In this document: positions 33,056 to 41,732 of the stretch, piece by piece
Position numbering within the stretch: the first letter of the stretch is position 1
How the letters are laid out: every line of letters begins with the position of its first letter
Source of the DNA: Streptosporangium sp. NBC_01495
GTDB taxonomy: Bacteria > Actinomycetota > Actinomycetes > Streptosporangiales > Streptosporangiaceae
Length of the DNA: 64,000 nucleotides
Reading direction: 5' to 3'
Assembly: GCF_036250735.1 (NCBI RefSeq)
Contig: NZ_CP109430.1
Location: 2,418,001 to 2,482,000 of the forward strand
Made by a program: the position numbers and the translations under genes
Notes under the pieces: model-generated
The model's database searches: none
Seen by the model: only the letters and a program-made list of their open reading frames with translations
What the model was told of the DNA's origin: nothing

Positions 33056-34438
33056 TCAGGCGCTGGGCGCGGGAGGGCGGGGGGCGCCGTCCGGGCCGGG
33101 GTGCAGGGGGATGCGCAGGACGAACCGGGCGCCCCGCGCGCTGTTCTCCAGCCCCAGGACGCCGCCGTGCGCGAGGGCGATCTCCCTGGCGATGGGAAGC
33201 CCCAATCCCGTGCCGCCGGTGTCCCTGCTGCGGGCGGCGTCCAGCCGGGTGAACCGCTGGAAGACCAGCTCCCACTGCTCGGGCGCGATCCCGGCACCGT
33301 CGTCGATCACCTCCAGGACGGCCGCCTCACCCTCCTGGGCCACCCTCACCCAGATCCGGGAGGCGGCGTGCCGCTCCGCGTTGTCCATCAGGTTCGTCAG
33401 CAGCCTGGCCAGGCGGAGCCGGTCACCGGTGATCGCCACCCCGGCCTTCAGGTCCCTGTCGACCGGGACGCGGCGCTCGCGCCCCTCCAGCTCCTCGCCG
33501 ACCAGCGTGCCCAGGTCGATCCGCTCGTACCGGGCGGGAACGCCGGAGTCGAGTCTGGCCAGTGTCAGCAGGTCCGCGACGATCGCCTGGAGCCGGTCCA
33601 GGCTGTCGAGCAGCGCGCGGGTCTTCGGCTTCCAGTCGATGTCGTCGGGATAGCGCAGCGCCTCCTCCAGCTGGGCGCGCATGGCGGTGAGCGGGCTGCG
33701 CAGGTCGTGGGAGGCGTCGGAGGTGAACCTGCGCTGCTGTTCGGCCGACGCCTCCAGCCTGTCCAGCGTCTGGTTGATCGTCTCGGCCAGCTCTTTGATC
33801 TCGTCCCGCGCGGCCGGGACCGGTACCCGGCGGCCGATGTCGGTCGCGGTGATCTCCTTCAGCTCACGCCTGATCGCCCTCACCGGTGTGAGGGCTCCCG
33901 TCACCGTCCGGTAGGTGCCGGCCGCCGTCATCGCCACGATCGTCAGGGAGGCGCCGACGAGGAGGGCGAACAGCTCCGGGTGGACGTACCAGGGGATCTG
34001 GCCGGCGGCGGCGTAGAGGATCCAGTCACCTTCGTCCTGGTAGATCCGGAAGGCCACGACATCCATGCACCTGCCGGGGTACTGGGGGATGTCGCAGACC
34101 TCCTCGTCCTTCCTGACGCTCGTCGAGGAAGGGGTGAAGTGCGCCATCCGGGGAGTGCCGACCAGGTTGGGGGTCGCGGCCATGACCTTGCCGTTCGCGT
34201 TCAGCAGCTGCATGCCGTCGGTCTTCCCCAGCGGTACCACCGCGGGTAGTTGCCCGCGTTTGGCCAGGTGGACGGTTTGCAGCGCGGCGCCCGCCGCCTC
34301 CTCGGTCTTGTAACCGCCCGCCAGACCGTAAACGGAGAATGTCGCGATCGCGATGAGGGCTGCCCCCGACGCGATGGTCATGGCGACGGCGGCCAGCGTG
34401 AGCCGAAGCCGTACCGGCCACCTGCTCCCCGTGGACAC
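33056..34438 (-). CDS. orphan sensor histidine kinase (HAMP, HisKA type)
   Basis: A 460-residue membrane kinase. A first transmembrane helix (about 10-37), an extracytoplasmic domain, a second helix ('LFALLVGASLTIVAMTAAG'), HAMP, then the DHp H-box SDASHDLRSPL, and ATPase motifs NLMDNAERHA, DDGAGIAP and GGTGLGLPIA. The sensor domain carries a Cys-x8-Cys loop near the membrane (CDIPQYPGRC). The GTG 34438 start has GGAGAG six bases upstream. No response regulator gene is adjacent, so it is an orphan. It is paralogous to the kinase at 53428-54810 and has the same length. Confidence 0.93.
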   Translation of the reverse strand: MSTGSRWPVRLRLTLAAVAMTIASGAALIAIATFSVYGLAGGYKTEEAAGAALQTVHLAKRGQLPAVVPLGKTDGMQLLNANGKVMAATPNLVGTPRMAHFTPSSTSVRKDEEVCDIPQYPGRCMDVVAFRIYQDEGDWILYAAAGQIPWYVHPELFALLVGASLTIVAMTAAGTYRTVTGALTPVRAIRRELKEITATDIGRRVPVPAARDEIKELAETINQTLDRLEASAEQQRRFTSDASHDLRSPLTAMRAQLEEALRYPDDIDWKPKTRALLDSLDRLQAIVADLLTLARLDSGVPARYERIDLGTLVGEELEGRERRVPVDRDLKAGVAITGDRLRLARLLTNLMDNAERHAASRIWVRVAQEGEAAVLEVIDDGAGIAPEQWELVFQRFTRLDAARSRDTGGTGLGLPIAREIALAHGGVLGLENSARGARFVLRIPLHPGPDGAPRPPAPSA

Positions 34439-34833
34439 TTCACTCTCCAGACATTCGGTAGCGGTACTAGGCAGATTAATTACCGTTTCAAGATGATTAA
34501 TCGCCAAGAAGGCGTAGATATCCACATACCTTCGCTTGTGGAGCACCGCTCTGTACGGTCAATCCGGAGCTGGTCGCGCAGGCGGGCAGCGGTTCGAATG
34601 GCTGCGGGCCTTCGGGGAGCCGACGCGGGGCCGGGGCTCCACTGGAGGCCGGCCCGGCGTGTCGTGATGACTTTTCGCCTTTTGGTATAGCGAATGATTG
34701 GCGTATTTGTGATATCCCAAAAAAGGATATCTAATGAGTTTGGCTAATGTCTCGAAGGTAAACTCCGGTCAATTCGGAGGAGTGTCGTCCGGGTGGCCTG
34801 ACGGGGATGCCGTCCCGCCTCCACCGGGCTCGC
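34439..34833. other. intergenic region upstream of the kinase gene, AT-rich part
   Basis: 395 bases between the kinase start and the end of the dipeptidase gene. About 34680-34750 is AT-rich and holds a GATATCC hairpin (separate entry). No supportable ORF; the rest may hold the kinase promoter. Confidence 0.5.
34711..34731. promoter_or_regulatory. GATATCC inverted repeat
   Basis: GATATCC-caaaaaa-GGATATC: perfect 7-bp arms with a seven-base A-rich loop, in an AT-rich island. It may be an operator, or a hairpin downstream of the dipeptidase gene. Confidence 0.4.
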
Positions 34834-35865
34834 TCAAGCGGGCCTGCCCAGCTCGGCACGGAACAGCCGGTGCACGTTCCCTCCGATGATCTTCACGATC
34901 TCCTCGTCGGCGAAGCCGTGCTTGAGCAGGGCGTCGGTGACCAGGGGCAGCCCGCTCGGGCCCGACAGCCCCGGCAGGGCCGCGAAGGGGTCGACGCCGT
35001 AGTCCATCTCGCAGCACGGGGGAGTCACGTCGTGCATGACCTCGCGGACGAAGTCGGGACCGAGTCCCACGTGGTCGATCCCGCCGACGCTCGCGATGTG
35101 CTCGATGTGGTCGACCAGCCGGTCCAGGGTGTACTCGGCCGGATCCTCCGAGAGGAAGGCCGCCAGGAAGTTGACGCACACCACGCCGCCGGTCGCGGTG
35201 ACCGCGCGGATCTGGTCGTCGGTGAGGTTGCGGTGGTGGTCGCGCAGCGCGCGGGCCGAGGAGTGGGTGGCCATCACCGGCCGGGTCGCGAGCTCCAGCA
35301 CGTGCTCCACCCCGGAGGCGCCCAGGTGGGAGATGTCGAAGATCATGCCGAGCCGTTCCATCTCCCGTACCGTCTCCACCCCCGCCGCGGTGAGCCTGCT
35401 GCCGGTGGCGTCCTCGCCGCTGCCGTCGGCCAGCGCGGTACGGCCCCAGTGCGCGATCGAGGCGACCCGCACGCCGAGCCGGTGCAGCGTCGGCACCAGT
35501 TCGACGGCGGCGTCCAGGCCGGGCATGCTCTCCAGCGCCAGGACCAGGGCGATCCTGCCCTCGGCGAGCGACTCGTCGACCTGCGTGCCGTCCAGGCAGA
35601 GGCGTACGGCGTCGGCGTTGCCCTCGGCCAGCACGTGCGCGCACTCGATCATGCGCAGGGTCTGCCGGAGCGAGCCCTCGGGGCGGTACTGGCCGTCGAT
35701 GAAGACCGGCAGCACCTGGAGGTTCACCCCTCCCTCGCGCAACTGGGGCAGCCAGCGTTCGCGGAAGAAGGACGCCCACCGCCGAGGGGGCCTGGCGGTG
35801 ACGGCCATCAGCAGGTCGTTGTGGGTATCGGCGACCACGGAGTCGCTGTGGAGGTCGGCTGACAT
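34834..35865 (-). CDS. membrane dipeptidase family protein (M19)
   Basis: A 343-residue metal-dependent dipeptidase/renal dipeptidase family member. The HxD motif VADTHNDLL (His15, Asp17) opens the barrel, and LVLALESM, DISHLG and ATHSSARALRDHHRN supply the other zinc ligands and substrate residues. Such enzymes cleave dipeptides, including D-amino-acid ones, or lactams. No signal peptide, so cytoplasmic. ATG 35865 is the clear start. It lies just downstream of the flavin monooxygenase gene on the same strand, separated by 109 bases. Confidence 0.92.
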   Translation of the reverse strand: MSADLHSDSVVADTHNDLLMAVTARPPRRWASFFRERWLPQLREGGVNLQVLPVFIDGQYRPEGSLRQTLRMIECAHVLAEGNADAVRLCLDGTQVDESLAEGRIALVLALESMPGLDAAVELVPTLHRLGVRVASIAHWGRTALADGSGEDATGSRLTAAGVETVREMERLGMIFDISHLGASGVEHVLELATRPVMATHSSARALRDHHRNLTDDQIRAVTATGGVVCVNFLAAFLSEDPAEYTLDRLVDHIEHIASVGGIDHVGLGPDFVREVMHDVTPPCCEMDYGVDPFAALPGLSGPSGLPLVTDALLKHGFADEEIVKIIGGNVHRLFRAELGRPA

Positions 35866-35974
35866 GGGCGGGCCCTTCTGCGTGGACGGCTCTCGTTCGC
35901 CACGACGGTATCGGCCCCCGGCCCGTCTCCCGCCTCTCCCACCGCCGCGCCTCCGTACGAGGGCGCGGGGCGGG

Positions 35975-37414
35975 TCAGCGCGCGAAGTGGAAGGACTCCG
36001 GGCGCGGGGTCCTGGTGATGCGGCGGTAGGTGGTCGTCGTGCCCGGCCAGTTGTTGGTCACCCGGCCCGCCGCGTTCTTGTACCAGCTTGTGCAGCCCGC
36101 CTGCCAGACCATGGCGCCCATCGCCCGGTCGAGGCTCCGCCGCCAGGTGGCCATCGCCTCCGGCCTGACCTCCATCGGCCCGCGGGCGGCCAGGTGCGGC
36201 AGGCAGCCCATGACGTACCGGACCTGGCACTCGATCATGAAGACGATCGAGTTGTGGCCGAGGTTGGTGTTGGGGCCGTACAGCAGGAACAGGTTGGGGA
36301 AGTGTGGCACGGCGATGCCCAGGTACGCCTCCGCACCGTCCTTCCACTCCTCGGCCAGATGCCGTCCCCCGCGCCCGGTGACCTGGATGGAACCCAGGAA
36401 TTCCGAGGTCTCGAAACCGGTCGCGTAGACGATCACATCGGTCTCGCGGAGCCCTGCGGCGGTCTCCACGCCGCCGGGGACGATCCGGGTGATCCCGTCG
36501 GTGACGACGTCCACGTCGGGGCGGGTCAGCGCGGGATAGAAGCCGCTGTCGATGACGACCCGCCTGCAGCCGACCGGGTAGTCGGGGGTCAGCCTGGCCC
36601 GCAGCAGCGGGTCGGGGACCTGCTCGCGCAGGTGCCGCAGGGCCCGCTCGCGCAGCAGGCCCGTGCTCCAGCCCCCGGCCAGGGCCGGGTGGAGGGCGTT
36701 CTCCGCGTACCGGTAGACCCATTCGCGGTAGGCGCGCTGCAGGAACGGCACGCGGCGGAAGGCCGTCCGCACGCGGGGACCGAAGACGGCGTCCGCCTTG
36801 GGGATCACCCAGTTGGGGGTCCGCTGGAAGACGTCCAGGTGACCGGCGACCTCGGCCACCCTCGGGATGAGCTGCGCCGCCGACGACCCGTTCCCGATCA
36901 CGGCCACCCGCCTGCCGGCCAGGTCGACGGAGTGGTCCCAGCGCGCGGAGTGGAAGGCCGCCCCGTTGAATGTCGATATTCCCGGAATATCGGGCATCCG
37001 GGGCCGACTGAGCTGTCCCACGGCCGACACCACCACGTCGAACAGCTCGTCCCCGGCCGAGGTGCGGACCCGCCACCTGCCCAGCGACTCGTCGAAGGTG
37101 GCGGCGACGACCGCGGTGTTCAACCGGATGCGGGAACGCAGGCCGTACCTGTCGGCGCACCCCTCCAGGTAGCGCAGGATCTCCGGCTGCCCGGGATAGC
37201 GACGCGTCCAGCTGGAGTATCTCTCGAAGGAGAAGGAGTAGAGATGCGAGGGGATGTCGCAGCCCGCCCCCGGATAGGTGTTGTCGCGCCAGGTTCCCCC
37301 GACGTCGGCCCCCTTTTCGAAGATCGTGTACGAGCGGATGCCGGCCTTCTCCAACTGGATGGCCATGCACAGCCCGCCGAATCCGGCACCGATGATCGCG
37401 ACATTAGGCCTCAT
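35975..37414 (-). CDS. flavin-containing monooxygenase, Baeyer-Villiger type
   Basis: A 479-residue FAD/NADPH enzyme. The FAD fold starts IIGAGFGG (residues 7-14), the Baeyer-Villiger fingerprint FxGxxxHxxxW(D) is FNGAAFHSARWD, and the NADPH loop is VIGNGSSA. A DIPSHLYSFSF segment and the ending 'WPGTTTTYRRITRTP' are typical of cyclohexanone- or steroid-type monooxygenases. It should insert oxygen next to a carbonyl or oxidise a sulfur. ATG 37414 has GGAGG eight bases upstream; GTG 37420 is too close. The gene is preceded by a repeat array. Substrate unknown. Confidence 0.92.
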   Translation of the reverse strand: MRPNVAIIGAGFGGLCMAIQLEKAGIRSYTIFEKGADVGGTWRDNTYPGAGCDIPSHLYSFSFERYSSWTRRYPGQPEILRYLEGCADRYGLRSRIRLNTAVVAATFDESLGRWRVRTSAGDELFDVVVSAVGQLSRPRMPDIPGISTFNGAAFHSARWDHSVDLAGRRVAVIGNGSSAAQLIPRVAEVAGHLDVFQRTPNWVIPKADAVFGPRVRTAFRRVPFLQRAYREWVYRYAENALHPALAGGWSTGLLRERALRHLREQVPDPLLRARLTPDYPVGCRRVVIDSGFYPALTRPDVDVVTDGITRIVPGGVETAAGLRETDVIVYATGFETSEFLGSIQVTGRGGRHLAEEWKDGAEAYLGIAVPHFPNLFLLYGPNTNLGHNSIVFMIECQVRYVMGCLPHLAARGPMEVRPEAMATWRRSLDRAMGAMVWQAGCTSWYKNAAGRVTNNWPGTTTTYRRITRTPRPESFHFAR

Positions 37415-37490
37415 ACTCACGCCCTCCGGATGTCAGCACCCACTTACGCTAGGCGATCCGCCCGCGCCGGGGAAGCCACCGGGGAGGCCC

Positions 37491-37640
37491 TGTGAAAGCC
37501 ATGCCGGAAGCCACCGGGGAAGCCCCTGTGAAAGCCATGACAAAGGTCGCAGTGGAAGTTGCCGGGAAGTCCTGTGAAAGCCATGCCGGAAGTCGCAGTG
37601 GAAGCCACCGAGAAAGTCCTGTGAAAGCCACCGGGGGAGC
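37491..37640. repeat. array of four imperfect tgtgaaagcc repeats
   Basis: The word 'ctgtgaaagcca' recurs with starts near 37491, 37527, 37573 and 37620, spaced 36, 46 and 47 bases, separated by related 'gccggaag' words. It occupies the divergent region between the monooxygenase and nif3 genes. Confidence 0.85.
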
Positions 37641-37692
37641 CACCGGAAGTCGCTGTGACGAGACGTCCGGGGCGGGCCGGTAGTCTGCGCAA

Positions 37693-38529
37693 GTGCCTAC
37701 GCTTGCCGACATCGTCACAGAGCTGGAGTCCCGCTACGACCCGCGATGGGCGGAGTCGTGGGACGCGGTCGGGCTCGTCTGCGGGGATCCCGCCGCCGAG
37801 GTGCGCAAGATCCTGTTCGCGGTCGACCCGGTGGCCGCCGTCGCCGAGGAGGCCCTCGACTGGGGCGCCGACCTCGTTGTCACCCACCACCCGCTCTACC
37901 TGCGCGGCACCACGAGCGTCGCGGCCACCACCTTCAAGGGTCGCCTGATCCACACGCTGATCAGGAACGACATCGGGCTCTTCACCGCCCACACCAACGC
38001 CGACGTCGCCGACCCCGGCGTCTCCGACGCGCTCGCCCGCGCCGTCGGCCTGACCGGCCCGCTCGTCCCCCTCAGCCCCGCCGCCGACGACCCCCGGCGC
38101 GGCCTGGGCCGCGTCGGCTCGCTGCCCGCCCCCGTCCCCCTCGCCGAGTTCGCCCGGCAGGCCGCCCGCGGGCTCCCCGCCACGGCGGGCGGCCTGCGGG
38201 TCGCCGGGGACCCCGGCCGTCCCGTCCAGCGGATCGCGGTCAGCGGCGGATCCGGAGACTCCCTCCTCGGGACGGCCCGCGCCGCCGGGGTGGACGTCTT
38301 CCTCACCGCCGATCTGCGCCACCACCCGTCCAGCGAGTTCATGGAGGCCTCCGGCGGCCCCGCGCTGATCGACGCGGCCCACTGGGCCACCGAATGGCCC
38401 TGGCTCGCCGACGCGGCACACCATCTCGCGTCCGCATCGGCCGCCAGGGGGATTACTGTTGAGACGCGCGTATCCGAGACGGTCACGGACGCCTGGAACA
38501 CAACAGCAAAGTGCGAGGATTTCACGTGA
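37693..38529 (+). CDS. Nif3-like dinuclear metal-centre protein
   Basis: A 278-residue protein of the NIF3/YqfO/DUF34 family (often called GTP cyclohydrolase 1 type 2-like). Metal-binding blocks are VTHHPLYLR, FTAHTNAD and the C-terminal LRHHPSSEF with DAAHWATEWP. It opens a three-gene operon found in many actinobacteria with the zinc-ribbon protein and RNase H/phosphatase, upstream of rnpB. GTG 37693 is used. Biochemical function is uncertain in this family. Confidence 0.93.
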   Translation: MPTLADIVTELESRYDPRWAESWDAVGLVCGDPAAEVRKILFAVDPVAAVAEEALDWGADLVVTHHPLYLRGTTSVAATTFKGRLIHTLIRNDIGLFTAHTNADVADPGVSDALARAVGLTGPLVPLSPAADDPRRGLGRVGSLPAPVPLAEFARQAARGLPATAGGLRVAGDPGRPVQRIAVSGGSGDSLLGTARAAGVDVFLTADLRHHPSSEFMEASGGPALIDAAHWATEWPWLADAAHHLASASAARGITVETRVSETVTDAWNTTAKCEDFT

Positions 38530-39266
38530 AAGCAGCCCCTGCGGCCCAGAAGCGTCTGCTTGACCTGGCCGAACTCGACTCCGCGATCGACCGGCTGGCC
38601 CATCGCCGCCGCACCCTTCCCGAACTGGCCCAGATCGACGAGCTCTCCGGGCGCATCGCCCGCATCGCGACCCAGGTGATCGCCGCCGAGACCGAGTCCG
38701 GCGACCTCGCCCGCGAGCAGACCAAGGCCGAGGCCGACGTCGACTCGGTCCGTATCCGCGCCGAGCGCGACCAGAAGCGCCTCGACTCCGGCCAGGTGTC
38801 CTCGCCCAAGGACCTGGCCAGCCTCCAGTCCGAGATCGTCTCCCTGAAGCGCAGGCAGGGCGATCTGGAAGAGGTCGTGCTGGAGATCATGGAGCGCCGC
38901 GAGTCGGCCGACGGGCAGGCCACCAGGCTCGTGGCCGAGCGCGACGAACTCGCCGGCACCCGCGGCACCGCCGAGGACCGCAGGGACGCCGCCTTCGCCG
39001 AGATCGACAAGGAGAAGGGCGAGCTCCAGGGGAGGCGCGCCGAGGTCGTCGAGGACATCCCGGCCGACCTGCTCGCCCTCTACGGGAAGCTCAAGGAGCA
39101 GTTCGGGGTGGGCGCCGCGATGCTCCAGGGAGCCCGCTGCCTCGGCTGCCGCACGAGCCTGTCCATCGCCGAGATCAACCGCATCAAGGCCGCCTCCCAC
39201 GAAGAGGTCATCCGCTGCGAGGAGTGCCGCCGGATCCTCGTCCGTACCGCCGAGTCCGGTCTGTGA
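38526..39266 (+). CDS. coiled-coil zinc-ribbon protein
   Basis: A 246-residue protein. A long coiled coil (about 1-175) is followed by a C-terminal zinc ribbon with Cys205, Cys208 (CLGC) and Cys231, Cys234 (CEEC). Start GTG 38526 overlaps the nif3 stop (GTGA), and its own stop overlaps the RNase H start (GTGA), so the three genes are translationally coupled. In the known family the domain is thought to bind nucleic acid or ribosomal partners; the exact role is unsettled. Confidence 0.92.
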   Translation: MKAAPAAQKRLLDLAELDSAIDRLAHRRRTLPELAQIDELSGRIARIATQVIAAETESGDLAREQTKAEADVDSVRIRAERDQKRLDSGQVSSPKDLASLQSEIVSLKRRQGDLEEVVLEIMERRESADGQATRLVAERDELAGTRGTAEDRRDAAFAEIDKEKGELQGRRAEVVEDIPADLLALYGKLKEQFGVGAAMLQGARCLGCRTSLSIAEINRIKAASHEEVIRCEECRRILVRTAESGL

Positions 39267-40852
39267 CCTCTGTGACCTCGTACGTCATCGAGGCCGACGG
39301 CGGCTCGCGGGGCAACCCGGGCCCGGCCGGCTACGGCGCCGTCGTCAAGGACGCCGCCGATGGCCAGGTGCTGGTCGAGACCGCCGAGTCGATCGGCACC
39401 CAGACCAACAACGTCGCCGAGTATCGCGGGCTCATCGCGGGCCTGACCTCCCTCCTGGCCCTCGCCGGCGACGGTGCGAAGGTCGAGGTCCGGATGGACT
39501 CCAAGCTGGTCGTCGAGCAGATGGCCGGGCGTTGGAAGATCAAGAACGAGGGTCTGCGCCCGCTCGCCCTGGAGGCCGCGGCCCTCGCCAGGCGTCTCAA
39601 GGTGACCTGGCGCTGGATCCCCCGGGAGAAGAACAAGGACGCCGACCGCCTGGCCAACGAGGCCATGGACGCCGCCGCCAAGGGCCGCCCCTGGACCCTC
39701 TCGGCCTCCTCTGTCACGTCTGCCACGTCTGTCGCGGGATCGGGAGCGCCTGGCGGCCGGACCTCCGGAGGCGGTGCCACCGAGAGCGGCGCCCCCGGTG
39801 ACCGAGGCTCCGGAAGCGGCGCCTCCGGTGGTCGAGTCTCCAGGAGTGACGCCCCTGGTGGCCGAGGTTCCGGAAGTGGCGCCTCCGGTGGCCGGGCCTC
39901 CGGAAGAGGTGCCCTCAGCGGCGATTCCCCCGCCACTCGCACCGCTCCCGCCGAGGACCTTCTTCTCTTCGACACCGGTGACCTCGGCGATCGTGACTCT
40001 GACGCCGATGCCCTCGGCGCCGGTGATTCCGGCGGATCGGGCGGTTCCGGCGGTTCCGACGGAGAGGAAAGCGGCGGGATCACCGCTCCGAGGCGGGCGG
40101 CCGGTGCGGTCACGCGGGACCGGCCGGTGGAGACACCGGAGCGGGCGACACGGGCGGAGCGGACAGAACAGCCCGGCGAGGCGGGCCAGACGGCCACCGC
40201 CACGGGTCTGGGTACCGGCTGGCGCCCTGCCACCTCCGTCGCGACCTCGCTGTACCTGCTCCGGCACGGTGAGACGCCGCTCTCCGTCGAGCGCAGGTTC
40301 TCCGGGCTCGGAGACCCCGAGCTCACGCCCAACGGCATCGCCCAGGCCGAGGCCGCTGCGGCCAAACTGGCCGGGAAGCCGTACGGCATCCAGGTGATCG
40401 TCAGTTCGCCGCTCAGGCGCGCCCGCGCCACCGCGGAGATCATCGCGGCCAGGGCCGGGCTTGAGGTCCTCGTCGAGGAGGGTCTGCGGGAGACCGACTT
40501 CGGAGACTGGGAAGGCCACACGTTCACCGAGATCCAGCGTCGCTGGCCCGACGAGCTCGCCGCGTGGCTGGCGGACCCGTCCGCCGCGCCGCCGGGTGGG
40601 GAGAGTTTCGGGATGGCGGCGCGGCGGGTCCAGGCGACCGGGGACCTGCTGGTCGAGCGTTACGAGGGGAAGACGGTTCTCGCCGTCTCCCACGTCACGC
40701 CGATCAAGATGCTGCTACGGTTCGCGCTGCTCGCTCCCCTCGGTGCGCTGTACCGCATGCATCTCGACCTGTCAGCCCTGTCCCTGATCGAGTATTACGC
40801 CGACGGCCCGGCGGTGGTGAAGGCGTTCAACGACACCTCGCACCTGCGCTGA
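39263..40852 (+). CDS. bifunctional RNase H / histidine (acid) phosphatase
   Basis: A 529-residue two-domain enzyme, as in mycobacterial Rv2228c. Domain 1 is RNase HI: Asp12 (EADGGSRGN), Glu53 (NNVAEYRG), Asp79 (VRMDSKL) and the Asp in DADRLAN, cutting the RNA strand of RNA-DNA hybrids. Domain 2 (about 328-529) is a histidine phosphatase with RHGET at 334-338 and SHVTPI. Between them (about 145-325) is an unusually long low-complexity linker rich in Gly/Ser/Ala, encoded by repeats (GASGG.. units), followed by an acidic stretch. GTG 39263 overlaps the upstream stop. It lies directly before rnpB. Confidence 0.93.
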   Translation: MTSVTSYVIEADGGSRGNPGPAGYGAVVKDAADGQVLVETAESIGTQTNNVAEYRGLIAGLTSLLALAGDGAKVEVRMDSKLVVEQMAGRWKIKNEGLRPLALEAAALARRLKVTWRWIPREKNKDADRLANEAMDAAAKGRPWTLSASSVTSATSVAGSGAPGGRTSGGGATESGAPGDRGSGSGASGGRVSRSDAPGGRGSGSGASGGRASGRGALSGDSPATRTAPAEDLLLFDTGDLGDRDSDADALGAGDSGGSGGSGGSDGEESGGITAPRRAAGAVTRDRPVETPERATRAERTEQPGEAGQTATATGLGTGWRPATSVATSLYLLRHGETPLSVERRFSGLGDPELTPNGIAQAEAAAAKLAGKPYGIQVIVSSPLRRARATAEIIAARAGLEVLVEEGLRETDFGDWEGHTFTEIQRRWPDELAAWLADPSAAPPGGESFGMAARRVQATGDLLVERYEGKTVLAVSHVTPIKMLLRFALLAPLGALYRMHLDLSALSLIEYYADGPAVVKAFNDTSHLR

Positions 40853-41082
40853 ACCGGCGGTCTCACGTCCACGACAGACCTCGGCTGTGGGGGCGGTGAA
40901 ACACCCGCTCTCCACGACGGCCGAACCCCTCACAGCGTGCGGAACCGGCCGTCCCGCCGGTTATCGGTGCTCTCATCGGTTCCCCCGGTGCTCGTCTGTT
41001 TCGTCTCGCTTGATCCCTATTCCAGCGCAGCCGACTTGCCGTTCGGTTGGAGTCCGCTTGGGAGCCGTTAGGCTTGGAACAC

Positions 41083-41485
41083 GGCGGACGAGCCGGCCGG
41101 GCGGCCGCGTCGGGTCTCTTCTGAGGCCCGCCGAGGAAGGTCCGGGCTCCACAGGGCAGGGTGGTCGGTAACGCCGACCCGGGGTGACCCGCGGGAAAGT
41201 GCCACAGAGAACAGACCGCCTCGTCGCAGGACGAGGTAAGGGTGAAACGGTGGTGTAAGAGACCACCAGCGCCCACGGTGACGTGGGCGGCTCGGTAAAC
41301 CCCACCCGGAGCAAGGTCAAGAAGGGGCGCTCTCCGGAGCGTCCCGCGCGCGACGCTTGAGGGCTGCTCGCCCGAGCCGCGCGGGTAGACCGCTTGAGGC
41401 CGACGGCAACGTCGGTCCTAGATGGATGGTCGCCCCTTCACGCAAGTGAAGGACAAAACCCGGCCTACAGGCCGACTCGTCCGCC
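41083..41485 (+). ncRNA. rnpB: RNase P RNA, class A (actinobacterial)
   Basis: Diagnostic elements in order: P1 formed by GGCGGACGAG (41083-41092) with CTCGTCCGCC (41476-41485); GAGGAAGGTCCGGGCTCCAC (consensus GAAAGTCC, here GAAGGTCC); the AGGGTGGTCGGTAACGCCGA block; CACAGAGAACAGACCGCC; the TAGATGGATGG segment; and the 3' ACAAAACCCGGCCTACAGG. RNase P RNA cleaves tRNA 5' leaders with RnpA. Position next to the RNase H operon is conserved in actinobacteria. Ends are set by the P1 pairing and may be off by a few bases. Confidence 0.93.
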
Positions 41486-41732
41486 CCACGTGGCATCTAC
41501 CTGCTAAAACAGACCTTACATGATCAAGCGGTCTGCTCCTGCGTCATCATTTTGTCAACAGACGCGCTCATGTCAACACGGGCCTTGCCCCCCGGCTGTG
41601 TCTCCCCACTCCGCCGGCCAGACGCGGTAAGCGAGGCTGCTCTGCAAGATCATGAGGCATGAGCATGGTCGGCTACTGCTCGAAGACGCGGTCCATGACG
41701 GCTTGGCCTCATCCCTATGGCGGAGATGGATG

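Noticed and set aside
37491..37640. CRISPR array
   Set aside because: Only four short, imperfect repeats at uneven spacing; spacers resemble each other; no cas gene.
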